Numbered from the stretch's first letter, positions 1 to 10,007 are shown. The stretch: 64,000 nucleotides of DNA from Paenibacillus solanacearum (GCF_910593845.1 NZ_CAJVAS010000004.1:62001-126000); one strand, 5' to 3'. Notes: a model not told the origin generated them from the letters alone. Made by a program: numbers and translations.

Positions 1-315
1 TATTATGAAACGGATCGGCATATTTTCGTTCACGCTGGAATCAATCCAGCCGCGGAAGATTGGAAGAACCAGTCGCTGCGCGATTTTATATGGATTCGCG
101 ACGAATTTTACAATTGCCCGACGGAACTGACGCAAACGGTCGTCTTCGGCCACACTTCGGCCAACAGGCTGCATGAGTCGGACGACATATGGTTTGGCGA
201 GGATAAAATCGGCATTGACGGCGGCTGCGTCTATGGACATCAGCTGAACTGCCTGGTGCTTGAAGAGAACGGGACATGTTCTTCACACTTCATCAAAAGA
301 AACACGGGTTCATGA
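1..315 (+). CDS. Metallophosphoesterase (Ser/Thr phosphatase or Ap4A hydrolase type), 3' end only
   Basis: The window opens inside this gene, so the N-terminus with the first metal-binding motifs is missing; about 104 residues remain, ending at TGA 313-315. The visible part has VHAGI near the start, then VFGHT and DGGCVYG, which are the C-terminal metal-ligand motifs of calcineurin-like phosphoesterases of the PP2A / bis(5'-nucleosyl)-tetraphosphatase (PrpE, ApaH-like) group. Members hydrolyse phosphoproteins or diadenosine polyphosphates in the cytoplasm; the fragment cannot decide between these. It converges on the minus-strand LPXTG gene, and the hairpin at 376-405 lies between them. Confidence 0.8.
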   Translation, partial: YYETDRHIFVHAGINPAAEDWKNQSLRDFIWIRDEFYNCPTELTQTVVFGHTSANRLHESDDIWFGEDKIGIDGGCVYGHQLNCLVLEENGTCSSHFIKRNTGS

Positions 316-375
316 ACAGAGGCCCCGATGAAGAGCGGACAGTCCGCCCGGAACGCGAATTTGCCGCAAAAAAAT

Positions 376-433
376 ACAGCCCCTTCGTTGTAGCGAAGGG
401 GCTGTTCCGCCTGCCGGCAGCATCAGCCGGCAG
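376..433 (-). terminator. Double hairpin ending the LPXTG gene
   Basis: Two strong stems lie downstream of the minus-strand stop at 444: CTGCCGGC/GCCGGCAG (411-418 with 426-433), then a 12-bp stem with a 6-nt loop (376-387 with 394-405). On the minus strand the second stem is followed by a run of seven T (368-374), the classic intrinsic terminator. On the plus strand the hairpin has no T tract, so any help in ending the phosphatase transcript would be secondary. Confidence 0.85.
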
Positions 434-443
434 ACGATCGCAG

Positions 444-3400
444 TTACTTGCCGGACAAAACATATTTTCTCCATACGAAGCCGAGCGCAATAAGGCAGAG
501 CCCGGCGATTTGCAGTGGCAGAGCGCTTTGTTCCCCCGTCTGGGGCAACCGAGCTCCGCTTGGTACATTACCCGGCGCTTGGCCGGGCGGCGACGCTTCA
601 TCGGTGCTTGGACTGCCTTGCGGATGGATCGTCGTCTCGTCGGGCGGATGCCCGGCTCCCGGCGTCTCGCCCGCAGACGTTTCCGGCGTCGGAAGCTCGA
701 CTACCGGCACATCCGGGTTCGGTATTACAGCTCCCGGATTGTTCGGTAACGGGATCACCGGTGTTGTCGGGCTTGGATCCGGCGTTCCCGGGTTGGGCTC
801 ACCTGGAGCCGAAGGTCCCGGTCCCAGCGTATCCGTATCCGGAGACTCGGAGTCCGGTGTATCGGTTCCCGGCTGATCCGTTCCCGGGTTGCCACCTGGA
901 TTACCTCCTGGATTACCGCCCGGATCGCCGCCGGGATTACCTCCCGGATTGCCACCAGGATCTCCGCCCGGGTTCCCACCGGGATTGCCTCCCGGATCGC
1001 CGCCGGATTTCTTGTTCGTGATGTCCCTAAGGACCACTGCGGGCTTATCGATCGTAACCGGATATTCCTTCGGATCGAGGACATACCCTGCCGGCGCTTT
1101 GTCTTCCTTCAGCACGTAGCTGCCGTACAATACATTTTTGAATTCGGCAATTCCCGTCGCGCTGGTCGTCACCGTGTTCACCCAAATGCGGTCCGACCCG
1201 GCCACGCGGTACAAGCTGAAGACCGCGCCTTCCAGCGTCGTGGAAGCATTCGCTTCGTCGACCTTCTTCACCGTCACGGCACCCCGCACGCCGCTGCCCG
1301 TACCCGAGCCGCTGGACACGCCGACGATGATGTCCTTGGTGGTCGGTACAATGACCGTCTGGACATTCGTCCCGCTAAAATCAACCGTATTGGTCACATG
1401 GTCTCCGTTGTTTGCCACAATCAGCGATTGGTATTCGAGAATATAAGCGGTACGAATATCTCGCAGAAAGGTGAGGACAAACGTTTGACTGCCGTCATCT
1501 CCGGTTTGGATTTGCAAGCGGTAGTCGGTATCCTTGATCAGCTCAGGGCCGGATTTGCTCACGTTCCCGCCGGAGGCAACCGTCGTCGGGTACAGATGGA
1601 ACGATTCCGGTATCAAAATCTGGTTGCCGCTCGGCGTATCGGTCAGCTTCGCATTTTGCACATACGATTGTCCCCGGTTCACCGCAATGCTCCAGTCGAT
1701 TCGATCCCCGTTCTGCTTGCCGTCCTTGAAGGCGTATTCCCCGCCATACGGTATCGTAACCGATCCTTTCAAATCTTTGGAAGCCGGGGCTGTGCCGTCA
1801 AACACGTTCGCGGTATTGGGAATGACGTTTTCCACGATTTGGCCATCCAGGCTTGTCGCGAACTCCAGCCAATAAGGCGCCTGTATCGATTTGTTGAACT
1901 GCACGATCAGTTCTGCGCCGTTCCGGCTGACGGAGTAGTCGGAAGCTGGGATCTCCGCTCCCTTGCTCGGATTGCCGTTCGCAGCGATGAGCATGTCATA
2001 CACTTTGACGCTTCCCGAAACGAGCGCCTGACCTTTCAGTAAGCTGTCAACAATACGGGCACTTGATAGTTGCTTCCCGTTATAATTGACCCCGACGGAC
2101 CATATGATCTGCTTCGACGAAGCGTTGTAGCTGCCGAACTTGAAGCCGTTGTTTTTCGTTTCATTATTCGGTTCGAACGACGCCGACACGACTTTGGAGC
2201 CGCCGTCCCAATCGACTTTCGCCGTGTTCAGGAAGCTGGTCTTCCCGGCGGTGAGCCAGTCCACATTGAAATATGTTTTGTAGCTGATCGTGTACGTCGC
2301 GGAAGTGACCGTGTTGTTCAGCTTGATGACGAATCCGTCCGTCGCAGCCGGCGGGGTCGAAGCCCGATAGACGACTTCGTATACGGAGGAGGCCACACTC
2401 TGCGAAGTAATGCTGAGCGAACCCGGGACGAGCGTCAATCCGCCGTTCGTGAACGTGTCGGTAACCACGATATGGTTCATCGGATATTGATCTTCATTGA
2501 TGCGAACCGTCCAGCTCACGGTCTTATCCTGATAATCGACGGTTCCCCGGCTTTTGTTCACGATCATTTGTATGACGTTCTGGGAATTCGTATCGGAATA
2601 AGTACCGGAAGTGACCGTATTCGCAATGCTGCCGTTGTCGTACACGCGATCGATCGCTTTCGTCTTGTAGACAATTTTGTAAGCGGATGTGACCTCATGT
2701 GCGAAACGGATCGTGAATCCTTTTTTCCCTGCTCCGGTCTCGGCAGCAACTTGGTAGTCCGCGCCTTCGGCAAGCGGAGAGCCTGCGGTCTCCTTGCCGG
2801 CCGAATCCAACGCAATCGGATACACGGCCAGCGAGCCTGGTACCAGCTCATGAAGCGCATCGAATCGATCTGTCAGCGAGGCGTCCGCTTGAGGGATGCG
2901 CTTCTCGTCGTAATTGTACAAGATGGCCCACGTGATCGTCTGTGTCTTCGCGTCGTAACCGGTTACAGCCTTCTTCAGATGGCTTCCCCGCTGAACGGTG
3001 ACCGTTGCTGAAGAGCGGACTTCCGGGATATTGTCGCCTTGGAACACGGCTTCATTCGTGAAAGCCGCTGCGCTTGCATTGGCGATGCCGGTCGTGAACT
3101 CGACCCGGTAGGCGCTGCCGATCGTTTCGTCTTTGAACTTGACCGTCAGTATGCCCCCATTCAGTGCAGCCTCGTAACGATCCTCGCTGAGCGGATCTCC
3201 CCGCAGCACCGAACCGTCCAGATTCACTTGCAGCTTGTAGACGGCCGCAGTCACGGGTACCGCCATCGTGAGTCCCGCCGGAATCGAGTCCGTCACGATC
3301 GCGTTCTTCACCGGCTCCAGCGCCTTGTTGACATCGACCGCCCAGTCGATGCGGTCTGGATTAAAGCCTTGCGGGGTACCGCTCTTCTCGATGGAAGACT

Positions 3401-3929
3401 TCACGCTCGGCTTGAAATGCAGGGTGGCCGTGTAGCCGTTGCGAATCGGAAAGTAAATTTGCTGCTCCGTGCTTCCCTGAATCGTCTGCTTGTCGAACTG
3501 CGTGTTCACAGTAAGCGTGCCGTGTACATCGTCATTTTCAATTTTGTCGTTGAACGTCATCGTGACTTTACGCGAGGACGCTTCGACTTGGAACGTGCCG
3601 ACGCTGCCGCCGTCTTCTTTTTTCAGCTCGGCGGCAATATCGTTGTACAGCTTGAACTGGGCGGGCAGCGAGAACGAGTAGACAGCTCCGTTCTTGTAGC
3701 CGTGACCGTTCGGAAGCTCCCAGGTGTAGTCCAGCGTGACGCTGGCACCTTGCTCGTACACGGGATCGGTTACCGTATTGCCGTCGGCATCCTTCACAGT
3801 GAGCGTAACGCCGGTCAAGATGTTCTCGCTGATCTGCTGCCCGGCGTCCGCATGGACCCATAGCGCTCCGTAAAAGCTTTGCATGAAAAGCAAAAGCGCC
3901 ATGACCACAAGACTTGTCGTTTTCTTCAA
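444..3929 (-). CDS. LPXTG cell-wall-anchored multidomain surface protein
   Basis: A surface protein of about 1161 residues. In order it shows a signal peptide (Lys-rich start, hydrophobic stretch ending near VHADA), an SDR-type/collagen-binding-like N-terminal domain, several repeated immunoglobulin-like modules containing conserved IDWAVDVN / ITWAILYN / VSWTVRIN signatures, one Cna-B/SpaA-type domain (VTKVDE-like start, EDKAPAGY end), a Gly/Asn/Pro/Asp collagen-like repeat, a Pro/Thr-rich stalk, and LPQTG with a hydrophobic helix and Lys tail. I choose TTG at 3929: it has GGAGG 8 nt upstream and directly precedes the signal peptide. The longer ATG starts (4028, 4061) run through palindromic, regulatory-looking DNA without a good ribosome site. 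It is probably anchored by the adjacent sortase. The ligand is unknown. Confidence 0.88.
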   Translation of the reverse strand: MKKTTSLVVMALLLFMQSFYGALWVHADAGQQISENILTGVTLTVKDADGNTVTDPVYEQGASVTLDYTWELPNGHGYKNGAVYSFSLPAQFKLYNDIAAELKKEDGGSVGTFQVEASSRKVTMTFNDKIENDDVHGTLTVNTQFDKQTIQGSTEQQIYFPIRNGYTATLHFKPSVKSSIEKSGTPQGFNPDRIDWAVDVNKALEPVKNAIVTDSIPAGLTMAVPVTAAVYKLQVNLDGSVLRGDPLSEDRYEAALNGGILTVKFKDETIGSAYRVEFTTGIANASAAAFTNEAVFQGDNIPEVRSSATVTVQRGSHLKKAVTGYDAKTQTITWAILYNYDEKRIPQADASLTDRFDALHELVPGSLAVYPIALDSAGKETAGSPLAEGADYQVAAETGAGKKGFTIRFAHEVTSAYKIVYKTKAIDRVYDNGSIANTVTSGTYSDTNSQNVIQMIVNKSRGTVDYQDKTVSWTVRINEDQYPMNHIVVTDTFTNGGLTLVPGSLSITSQSVASSVYEVVYRASTPPAATDGFVIKLNNTVTSATYTISYKTYFNVDWLTAGKTSFLNTAKVDWDGGSKVVSASFEPNNETKNNGFKFGSYNASSKQIIWSVGVNYNGKQLSSARIVDSLLKGQALVSGSVKVYDMLIAANGNPSKGAEIPASDYSVSRNGAELIVQFNKSIQAPYWLEFATSLDGQIVENVIPNTANVFDGTAPASKDLKGSVTIPYGGEYAFKDGKQNGDRIDWSIAVNRGQSYVQNAKLTDTPSGNQILIPESFHLYPTTVASGGNVSKSGPELIKDTDYRLQIQTGDDGSQTFVLTFLRDIRTAYILEYQSLIVANNGDHVTNTVDFSGTNVQTVIVPTTKDIIVGVSSGSGTGSGVRGAVTVKKVDEANASTTLEGAVFSLYRVAGSDRIWVNTVTTSATGIAEFKNVLYGSYVLKEDKAPAGYVLDPKEYPVTIDKPAVVLRDITNKKSGGDPGGNPGGNPGGDPGGNPGGNPGGDPGGNPGGNPGGNPGTDQPGTDTPDSESPDTDTLGPGPSAPGEPNPGTPDPSPTTPVIPLPNNPGAVIPNPDVPVVELPTPETSAGETPGAGHPPDETTIHPQGSPSTDEASPPGQAPGNVPSGARLPQTGEQSALPLQIAGLCLIALGFVWRKYVLSGK
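885..1012 (-). repeat. In-gene collagen-like repeat (GGNP/GGDP units)
   Basis: Within the surface protein gene, short 12-nt units encode PGGN/PGGD tetrapeptides, about ten or more times in tandem. This gives a stiff Gly-Pro-rich spacer between the Cna-B domain and the wall-spanning Pro/Thr stalk. The copies are near-identical DNA, so copy number may vary by slippage. Confidence 0.8.
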
Positions 3930-4032
3930 AATCTTGTTCCTCCGTTCCTTCTCAGCATGGCAACAACCGCTGGAACTGGCGTTTGCTCCTTCGGATTTGA
4001 TTGGCTTAACGAGTTCCTCCTTTCTCATAAAA

Positions 4033-4068
4033 GAAATGTTACATTTCGTATCACAATACATAATGTAT
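4033..4068 (-). promoter_or_regulatory. Two adjacent palindromes upstream of the LPXTG gene
   Basis: GAAATGT-T-ACATTTC (4033-4047) and ATACAT-A-ATGTAT (4056-4068) are both perfect odd-centred palindromes. On the minus strand the second is also bracketed by a direct repeat TTGTGATAC. They sit 100-140 nt upstream of the chosen TTG start and look like operator half-sites. The regulator is not known. Confidence 0.4.
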
Positions 4069-4209
4069 CACAAACATTTTATTTATACAACCTCTGAGTC
4101 AGACGACCCATGCTTTGCCCGCAAATTACGCCAAGCCTTGCTCCAGCGCTAAATTACTGCATTCTCCCGTGCAGCTGCATGGCTTTGTTCAAGCCGCGGC
4201 GCATGACGT

Positions 4210-4893
4210 TCAGCTTGATTTCTCGATGATTTTCCCTTTGACAATGAGACGATGTGTAGCATTCCTCAGAGGATGACACGTAATCAACGTAATTTCCCGG
4301 TCTTTGCCGTTTCCTTTCAATACCCATACGTCCTCGGGTAGTACGTACAATTTCTCCTGCACCTCGTATTCGTATCGCTTGCTCCGCGTATCGACCTCGA
4401 TCCGGTCCCCGACGTCCACCTCGTCCAGACGGTTGAAATTTTTCCCGTACGCCAAATTTCTGTGGCCGGCAATGGCATAGTTCCCGACTTCCCCCGCCTT
4501 GCCGGTGTTCGCCATGCTCGCTACGGACAACTGCAAGTTTTTCTCCGTCGCGTTCGTCAGCACCGGCAGCTTCAAGTCGATTTTGCCGATGACCAGCAGC
4601 GCCTCCGCCTGATCGGGCAGCTTCTCCCGCTGCGGCTCCGGTTCCGCAGGCTCCAGCGGTGACTCGGCTTGTACGGGGCGAATCGCTATAGAATCCGCAC
4701 CTGCCGGGGGACTGGGTTCCTCGCTCTCCTCCAGCGGAGCTTGGTCCAGCCGAAGCAAGCTTTGCTGCCATTCGGCAAGTATTTGCTGCTGTCGGTAGTT
4801 ATCATAGCGGTCCTTGACCGCCGGATACGCCAGCAAAATCAAGCCCGCGACGATACATCCCAGAAACGGAATTTGCTTGGCCGCCTTCTTCAT
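4210..4893 (-). CDS. Sortase, class D-like
   Basis: A membrane transpeptidase of 227 residues that would cut LPXTG substrates and join them to peptidoglycan. A Lys-rich start precedes one membrane helix (about 8-25), then a Pro/Glu-rich linker. The catalytic domain has AGHRN (catalytic His near 142) and LITCHPL (catalytic Cys near 204), with Arg in THRLIV shortly after, the usual His-Cys-Arg triad. ATG 4893 has AAGGAGG about 8 nt upstream; the upstream ATG at 4950 gives an implausible Cys/Arg-rich extension. It lies 280 nt upstream of the LPXTG gene on the same strand, so enzyme and substrate are a likely pair, though the gap holds possible separate regulation. Confidence 0.9.
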   Translation of the reverse strand: MKKAAKQIPFLGCIVAGLILLAYPAVKDRYDNYRQQQILAEWQQSLLRLDQAPLEESEEPSPPAGADSIAIRPVQAESPLEPAEPEPQREKLPDQAEALLVIGKIDLKLPVLTNATEKNLQLSVASMANTGKAGEVGNYAIAGHRNLAYGKNFNRLDEVDVGDRIEVDTRSKRYEYEVQEKLYVLPEDVWVLKGNGKDREITLITCHPLRNATHRLIVKGKIIEKSS

Positions 4894-5026
4894 CGCGCCT
4901 CTCCTCCTTCTCGCGCGCAGCGTTGCGCAACGTTCGGAACAACACTGCAAAGTAAGCTTATTATATGCCGAAGGACAAGCCTCGTCTATGCCGGCTATGA
5001 ACTTGCCGTAAATAAATAAAATAAAA

Positions 5027-5048
5027 CCGCATGCGAATTCGCATGCGG
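5027..5048 (-). terminator. Terminator of the methyltransferase/PTPS/GGDEF-EAL operon
   Basis: A perfect 22-bp palindrome (two 11-nt arms, CCGCATGCGAA and its complement) follows the minus-strand stop at 5089. On that strand it is followed by a T/A-rich tract with a TTTTATTTTATT pattern. It marks the left end of the AT-rich segment. Confidence 0.8.
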
Positions 5049-5088
5049 CTGCTGACTCTCGACTATTGAGGAATGCACCATACCAGTT

Positions 5089-7647
5089 TTACAGAAAGTC
5101 AAAGACAGACCTAGGCAGTCCGCCAACGGGATCCTTCTGTTTCATCAGCAATGCTTCAAAATCCTTATCCGACAAAGGTTTACTGAATAAATACCCCTGC
5201 GCTTCGTCGCAACGTCGTTGTTGAAGAAATTGAAGCTGTTCCTTGGTTTCTACTCCCTCTGCGATTACATTTAGCTTCAAGTTTTTAGCCAAGGCAATGA
5301 TGGTTGAGGTGATCTCCTCTTCATCTGATTCATTTTTAATATCCGTTAAGAATGATTTATCAATTTTCAACGTGTTTATCGGGAGTTTTTTGATGTAGCT
5401 TAGTGAAGAGTATCCCGTTCCAAAGTCGTCGATCGCAATCTTAATTCCAATCCCTCTTAAAGCATTCAGCTTACTGACTACATACTCCTCTTGCTGCATG
5501 GCAATGCTCTCTGTAATCTCAAGTTCCAACAGCTCGGGATCAAGCCCCGTATCGGTCAATATTTGTTGAATATTTTCGACTAAGTTTTTTTGCACAAATT
5601 GCCGCGCTGAAAGATTGGCCGATACCTTCATCTGAGGATAGCCTGCTTTTTGCCACAAAACATTTTGTTCACACGCTCTGCGCAAAACCCATTCGCCGAT
5701 CGGAACGATCAGTCCCGTCTCTTCAGCTATAGGTATAAATTCCATCGGAGAAACCAGTCCCATATCCGGCTGGTTCCATCGTATTAATGCTTCGCTTCCG
5801 GACACTTGTCCTGTTTTCAAATCGATCTGAGGCTGGTAATGAAGGACAAATTCATCATGCTCCAAAGCAGTACGTAACCGTTTCTCCAACTGAACCCGTT
5901 TGGATATTCGCTCATTCATTTCATGCGTATAAAACTGATAATTGTTTCTCCCTTGTTCCTTCGCACGATACATCGCAATATCGGCATTATGGACTAAGGT
6001 TTCAGCATCCGTTCCATCCGAAGGGTATAAACTGATCCCGAGGCTTGGCGTAATGTAAAGCTCGTTACCCTCGCAATCAAAAGGCTTGGACAGTTCGTCA
6101 AGAAGTTTTTGTGCGATAACCATGATATCCTCTTTTGTACTTCGCTGAATTTCAAGTACAAATTCATCTCCACCCGTCCTTGAAACGGTCCCGACCGCAT
6201 TGATTTCTTTATAAATACGTGAAGCAACCCTCTGCAGCAAGATGTCTCCTACAGAATGACCGAAAGTATCATTAACAAATTTGAACCGATCAAGATCCAC
6301 AAAAATTACCGCTAGACTACTTGCGCCATTATTCGTTTCTATACGTTCTTGTAATATCTTAATAAAAGAAATTCGATTGGGTAAGCCGGTTAAATAATCG
6401 TTAAAAGCAAAATATTCAATCTCTGCGTTCTTTGTCTTCAGCTCATCTGTATAGCGAACCAAACTATCTGACATAATATTGACTTGTTTTGACAACAAAC
6501 CAAACTCGTCTTTTCTTTTTACTTTGAACTTGGCTTCGAAGTTGCCCTTTGCAACCTCATTCACTTTTTTCAAAATAACGCTAAGCGGGTTTACGATATA
6601 GGATGCGAGAATGATGCTAATAATCAAAACAACGAGAATGACGATTAAAGAAATGATTACGTTATTTTTAAGCTGCATATTTAATACATTCTGAATAATA
6701 TGATAATCCGTTACGATCCCAATGACGTAAGGAGAATCAGACTTAATGGGTATAAAGCTTTTTAACACTTTCTTATCATTGATCGTTGTCATATAACTAA
6801 TTACTTGTCCCGAACGCATCGACTCCGTAACGCTAGTAACGTCCCTTGACTTATCGATATAATTATATTTACCGAATTGAATTTCTTGGTTAACATAATC
6901 AATATGCTTTACGCCATCAATTTCTGTATATATCGGGGGTTGACCGAACGTTCGAGGATTAAAACCGGTAATTTCCAGTACGGTATCGTTGTTTTTAAGG
7001 AATGAGCTTAGTATCGATTCCGCTCCGACTTTATTTTTAAAGTAAATGATTTGCTCGTCTCGTACATACGGACTAATAATATAATCGGTCGTTCCATCAT
7101 AATAATAACCCCATTTATCCACATGGTTGGGATCGGTATATGAAGTATTCATAGGACCTGACCAGTAATTCTCCAGCTTTTGACCTTCGGGAATACTTAC
7201 CTTTCTAAAATCCAATAATTGATTAAAGGCGGTAAACCAATAGGTCCAACTTTTGGTGCTCATCCCTATCTCTTTGGGATCGGAAGCTTTTACGCCCTTA
7301 ATGTCGTCATTTACTTTTGTTAGTAACGTAATGTGTGAAACCCCGATTTTTTTCGAAATCTCTTCCAGCTGTTCATTCGTCACTTTATCCACGTTTGGAT
7401 TCAATGCATATTGCGCCGCAATTCCGGCAATGCGTAATTTTTCGCCAATCAAGTCTTCAACATACTGGGCACCGTATTGAGAATGCTCAATGGATATCCC
7501 TATTACTTTTGCGAGAATTTCGGTTTGCTTTACCTGGTCCGTTCTGAGAAGATTTTCAGTAAAATAATAATTTATAACGTTATTTAATAAAAGAATTAAT
7601 GTCACAACTAATGAAAATATGATGGAGAGCTTCTTTTTTAGTGACAT
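5089..7647 (-). CDS. Membrane GGDEF-EAL cyclic-di-GMP enzyme with extracytoplasmic sensor
   Basis: A protein of 852 residues with two membrane helices (about 8-28 and 328-350) enclosing a roughly 300-residue extracytoplasmic sensor of Cache-like layout, then HAMP (about 350-405), GGDEF (about 420-590) and EAL (about 600-840). The diguanylate cyclase signature RTGGDEF is intact; I see no RxxD inhibitory site before it. The EAL half keeps SEALIRW and DDFGTGYSS, so it should bind metal and could hydrolyse c-di-GMP. Which activity dominates cannot be read from sequence. ATG 7647 has AAAGG 9 nt upstream, whereas ATG 7656 overlaps that site. It is the last gene of a three-gene operon, 25 nt after the PTPS-like gene, and a ComFB-family gene lies at the other end of the segment. 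Confidence 0.9.
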   Translation of the reverse strand: MSLKKKLSIIFSLVVTLILLLNNVINYYFTENLLRTDQVKQTEILAKVIGISIEHSQYGAQYVEDLIGEKLRIAGIAAQYALNPNVDKVTNEQLEEISKKIGVSHITLLTKVNDDIKGVKASDPKEIGMSTKSWTYWFTAFNQLLDFRKVSIPEGQKLENYWSGPMNTSYTDPNHVDKWGYYYDGTTDYIISPYVRDEQIIYFKNKVGAESILSSFLKNNDTVLEITGFNPRTFGQPPIYTEIDGVKHIDYVNQEIQFGKYNYIDKSRDVTSVTESMRSGQVISYMTTINDKKVLKSFIPIKSDSPYVIGIVTDYHIIQNVLNMQLKNNVIISLIVILVVLIISIILASYIVNPLSVILKKVNEVAKGNFEAKFKVKRKDEFGLLSKQVNIMSDSLVRYTDELKTKNAEIEYFAFNDYLTGLPNRISFIKILQERIETNNGASSLAVIFVDLDRFKFVNDTFGHSVGDILLQRVASRIYKEINAVGTVSRTGGDEFVLEIQRSTKEDIMVIAQKLLDELSKPFDCEGNELYITPSLGISLYPSDGTDAETLVHNADIAMYRAKEQGRNNYQFYTHEMNERISKRVQLEKRLRTALEHDEFVLHYQPQIDLKTGQVSGSEALIRWNQPDMGLVSPMEFIPIAEETGLIVPIGEWVLRRACEQNVLWQKAGYPQMKVSANLSARQFVQKNLVENIQQILTDTGLDPELLELEITESIAMQQEEYVVSKLNALRGIGIKIAIDDFGTGYSSLSYIKKLPINTLKIDKSFLTDIKNESDEEEITSTIIALAKNLKLNVIAEGVETKEQLQFLQQRRCDEAQGYLFSKPLSDKDFEALLMKQKDPVGGLPRSVFDFL

Positions 7648-7672
7648 ATTGATCATCCTTTGGCTGACATAT

Positions 7673-8482
7673 CTATGCGAAATACTCGAAATAATTTTTC
7701 TTCGTTTCCCATAACCCTACTTTATATAGTTTTGGAAGATCTGTCTTAAGCATATCAAAGATTACAGCCGCCATGACTTCTCCCGTTGGATTTAATTCTT
7801 TAAATTGTTCCGTATCCAAATTCAAATGCTTATGATCAAATTTATCTAATACTGTTTTATTAACAACTGAATCCAGATCAGTTAAATTCATAATCATCCC
7901 CGTAATGGGATCCGGTTCACCGGCTACCGTAATATCGAGGTAGTAATTATGACCATGACCATGCGGATTATTGCATTTTCCAAACAACGCTTTGTTCTCC
8001 TCTTCCGATAGGTGATCGCTATGTAAACGATGCGCTGCACAAAAATGGTATTGCCTCGTTAAGAACACCATGGAATCTATCCCCTTTTCTGACTGCAAAT
8101 AATGATTTTCTACCACTCGAATCCGGAACAATTCGACATCCACAAAACGATTACATAAGCGATCCCAAAGAAAGGCAGTTAAATTTTCTGTGGTTGGTAT
8201 ACGATCTATGAAAAATGGATGTTCTTTGTTTAAAAATTTGCCGTCAATTTCGTCGATAATTTGTTTAATCGTTTTATCAATTTCAATTACATTTATGACG
8301 ACGCCCGATTTCTGGTCGATTTCTCCCCGAATCGTTAGTTCTAAAACATAATCATGTCCATGACCATTTCGATTGCTGCATAGCCCAAATATCCGATCGT
8401 TTTCCTCTTCACTCCATCCCTGGATCCGATAGGAATGAGCCGCCGAAAAACTTATTTTTCGTGTGATATAAGCTATCGCCAT
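7673..8482 (-). CDS. Tandem-domain 6-pyruvoyl-tetrahydropterin synthase-like protein
   Basis: 269 residues made of two PTPS/QueD domains in tandem. Domain 1 (about 1-125) has [18 protein letters not shown] and a late Glu, but DGK stands where the catalytic Asp-His pair (DHK) normally is. Domain 2 (about 130-269) has the full set: CAAH and GHGH zinc histidines, catalytic Cys in [20 protein letters not shown], and LWET. Domain 2 resembles animal-type PTPS (KCNNPxGHGHNY, TGMxMNL) more than bacterial QueD. Family reactions convert 7,8-dihydroneopterin triphosphate to pyruvoyl- or carboxy-tetrahydropterin. ATG 8482 has AAAGGA upstream; a longer reading frame overlaps the methyltransferase gene. 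The stop-to-start gap to that gene is 20 nt, so the two are cotranscribed. Activity and substrate are open. Confidence 0.85.
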   Translation of the reverse strand: MAIAYITRKISFSAAHSYRIQGWSEEENDRIFGLCSNRNGHGHDYVLELTIRGEIDQKSGVVINVIEIDKTIKQIIDEIDGKFLNKEHPFFIDRIPTTENLTAFLWDRLCNRFVDVELFRIRVVENHYLQSEKGIDSMVFLTRQYHFCAAHRLHSDHLSEEENKALFGKCNNPHGHGHNYYLDITVAGEPDPITGMIMNLTDLDSVVNKTVLDKFDHKHLNLDTEQFKELNPTGEVMAAVIFDMLKTDLPKLYKVGLWETKKNYFEYFA

Positions 8483-8502
8483 TTTCCCACTATCCTTTAT
8501 GT

Positions 8503-9795
8503 TTAGAGTATTGATGTACATGTTGTGGTGTAATAATGTCCAAAGACATCCTTTATAATCAAATAACCATGATGCTGCTCCACATCGGATATCCATTGAT
8601 CTCCTATGAGTGAGTTCGTTTTTTGAACTCTTTCTTGCAAAAGCGGCCAATCAAAACTATATTTTTTGTGATCAAGCTCGATATGCTGAATGTTATACAG
8701 AATCCATTCATGCGGAGAGTATATTTCCAATTCAACGCCATTACGACCCGCGACCGGTTTAGGGCGACGAACAAGCTTCAATTCGCTTTCACTAATTCCA
8801 TCTTCATTAATGAGCGGCATTATATTATTAAAAATAATGCGGTTGTCAGGTAATAAATCAATGTCATTTGAGAAAAGAATAGCGTTTACGATTTTTACTT
8901 GATCCCCCATTTCCTCGACTAAGCCCTCGAGTTCAAAAAGAGAAAATGGAATATGGGTATGCTTTGAATAATGATCGCCTTGTACCAAAGATTTATCAAA
9001 ACATTCTACCAGATTATGTACATTAATAGTAGTTCCAAGTTTAGCTAATCTATTTTGGGTGACATGAATGGCATGCTGACTACTATCACTTGCCATCCAC
9101 CTGCGATTCAACTTCTCCGCGACAGCAACAAAGGAACCGCTTCCACAATAAAAATCTCCGACCAATGCATTTTCTTCAGTCGTCATTTCAATAATTCTTT
9201 CCATCAGTTTTTCCGGTTTTTGCGAAGGATACAACGTATCCTCGTCGCCTAGCGTTTGATAAATCCCCACATCATCCCATACCGATGATAGAAACATTTC
9301 ATCTTTTTTAAGATAATGGGGTGTCCGGCTATACACAAACAAACATTCATGCGAAAGACCAAACTGTGAGTTATAGGGAAGTGGTTGATCATTGATCTTC
9401 CAAATGATCTCTGCAAGAAAATGATCTTTACCAAAGACCTGATCTAACATCACTTTTAAATAGTGTCCTTCTTTTTGATAGATTTGAAAGACGAATAGAC
9501 CCGTTTCACTAAGCAATTCCTTAGCTAACCTTATTCTCTTTACATAATCTTGTTGGAACAGTTCCGAGTCTAAAAAGTGGTGCATCCCCCTAAACTCATC
9601 CCAAGCATTTATTAAATTGGTTTTGAGTTTGTCGCTGGGCATCGAAAATATTCTTCCGGAATTAAAGGGGCCGTCGAAATAGATTAAATCAAACTTCCCT
9701 TTATAACCATCGTTTAATAACTGTTCCATAATTAATAAATTATCGCCCCAAAACAATGCTCTTTCGGGTGATATTTCCTTGGGAATAAATTGCAT
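8503..9795 (-). CDS. DNA methyltransferase, beta-class N6-adenine/N4-cytosine type
   Basis: 430 residues. The catalytic half has motif IV as IYFDGPFNSG near residue 38, in place of the usual DPPY/DPPF, then SQKPEKLMERII and the SAM-binding motif I DFYCGSGSF near 211, followed by ALNRRW-like and SDSS elements. Motif IV before motif I is the beta-class order seen in type III Mod and CcrM-like enzymes. The last 190 residues match nothing I recognise and may choose the DNA target. No restriction enzyme is adjacent, so it may be a solitary methylase. AAGGGG precedes ATG 9795. It is the first gene of the operon, and its GC content is lower than that of the genes to the right. The Pro-to-Gly change in motif IV makes activity uncertain. 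Confidence 0.85.
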   Translation of the reverse strand: MQFIPKEISPERALFWGDNLLIMEQLLNDGYKGKFDLIYFDGPFNSGRIFSMPSDKLKTNLINAWDEFRGMHHFLDSELFQQDYVKRIRLAKELLSETGLFVFQIYQKEGHYLKVMLDQVFGKDHFLAEIIWKINDQPLPYNSQFGLSHECLFVYSRTPHYLKKDEMFLSSVWDDVGIYQTLGDEDTLYPSQKPEKLMERIIEMTTEENALVGDFYCGSGSFVAVAEKLNRRWMASDSSQHAIHVTQNRLAKLGTTINVHNLVECFDKSLVQGDHYSKHTHIPFSLFELEGLVEEMGDQVKIVNAILFSNDIDLLPDNRIIFNNIMPLINEDGISESELKLVRRPKPVAGRNGVELEIYSPHEWILYNIQHIELDHKKYSFDWPLLQERVQKTNSLIGDQWISDVEQHHGYLIIKDVFGHYYTTTCTSIL

Positions 9796-10007
9796 ATTTC
9801 GACCCCTTTTAAGCCTAACTGCCTATGATCTATTGGCATATTGACGTTTCGATTATGTATATTTCATTCGATTAAACAGCTTGGTCAGCACATTCCATTA
9901 TTCTACATCATACGACTTTCTCCTGCAATCCATCCTAACTTTATAAGTAATGGAATTATCCTTTGGTTAGCAAAAAAGAGAGTTGTGGCAGCAGCACAAA
10001 ATTATTG

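Noticed and set aside
889..1119. Plus-strand proline-glycine-rich reading frame over the LPXTG repeat
   Set aside because: It is the shadow of the GGNP/GGDP coding repeat on the other strand; no ribosome site or promoter.
2070..3863. Long plus-strand frames opposite the LPXTG gene
   Set aside because: They follow from high GC content opposite a long real gene; the minus strand has signal peptide, domains and LPQTG.
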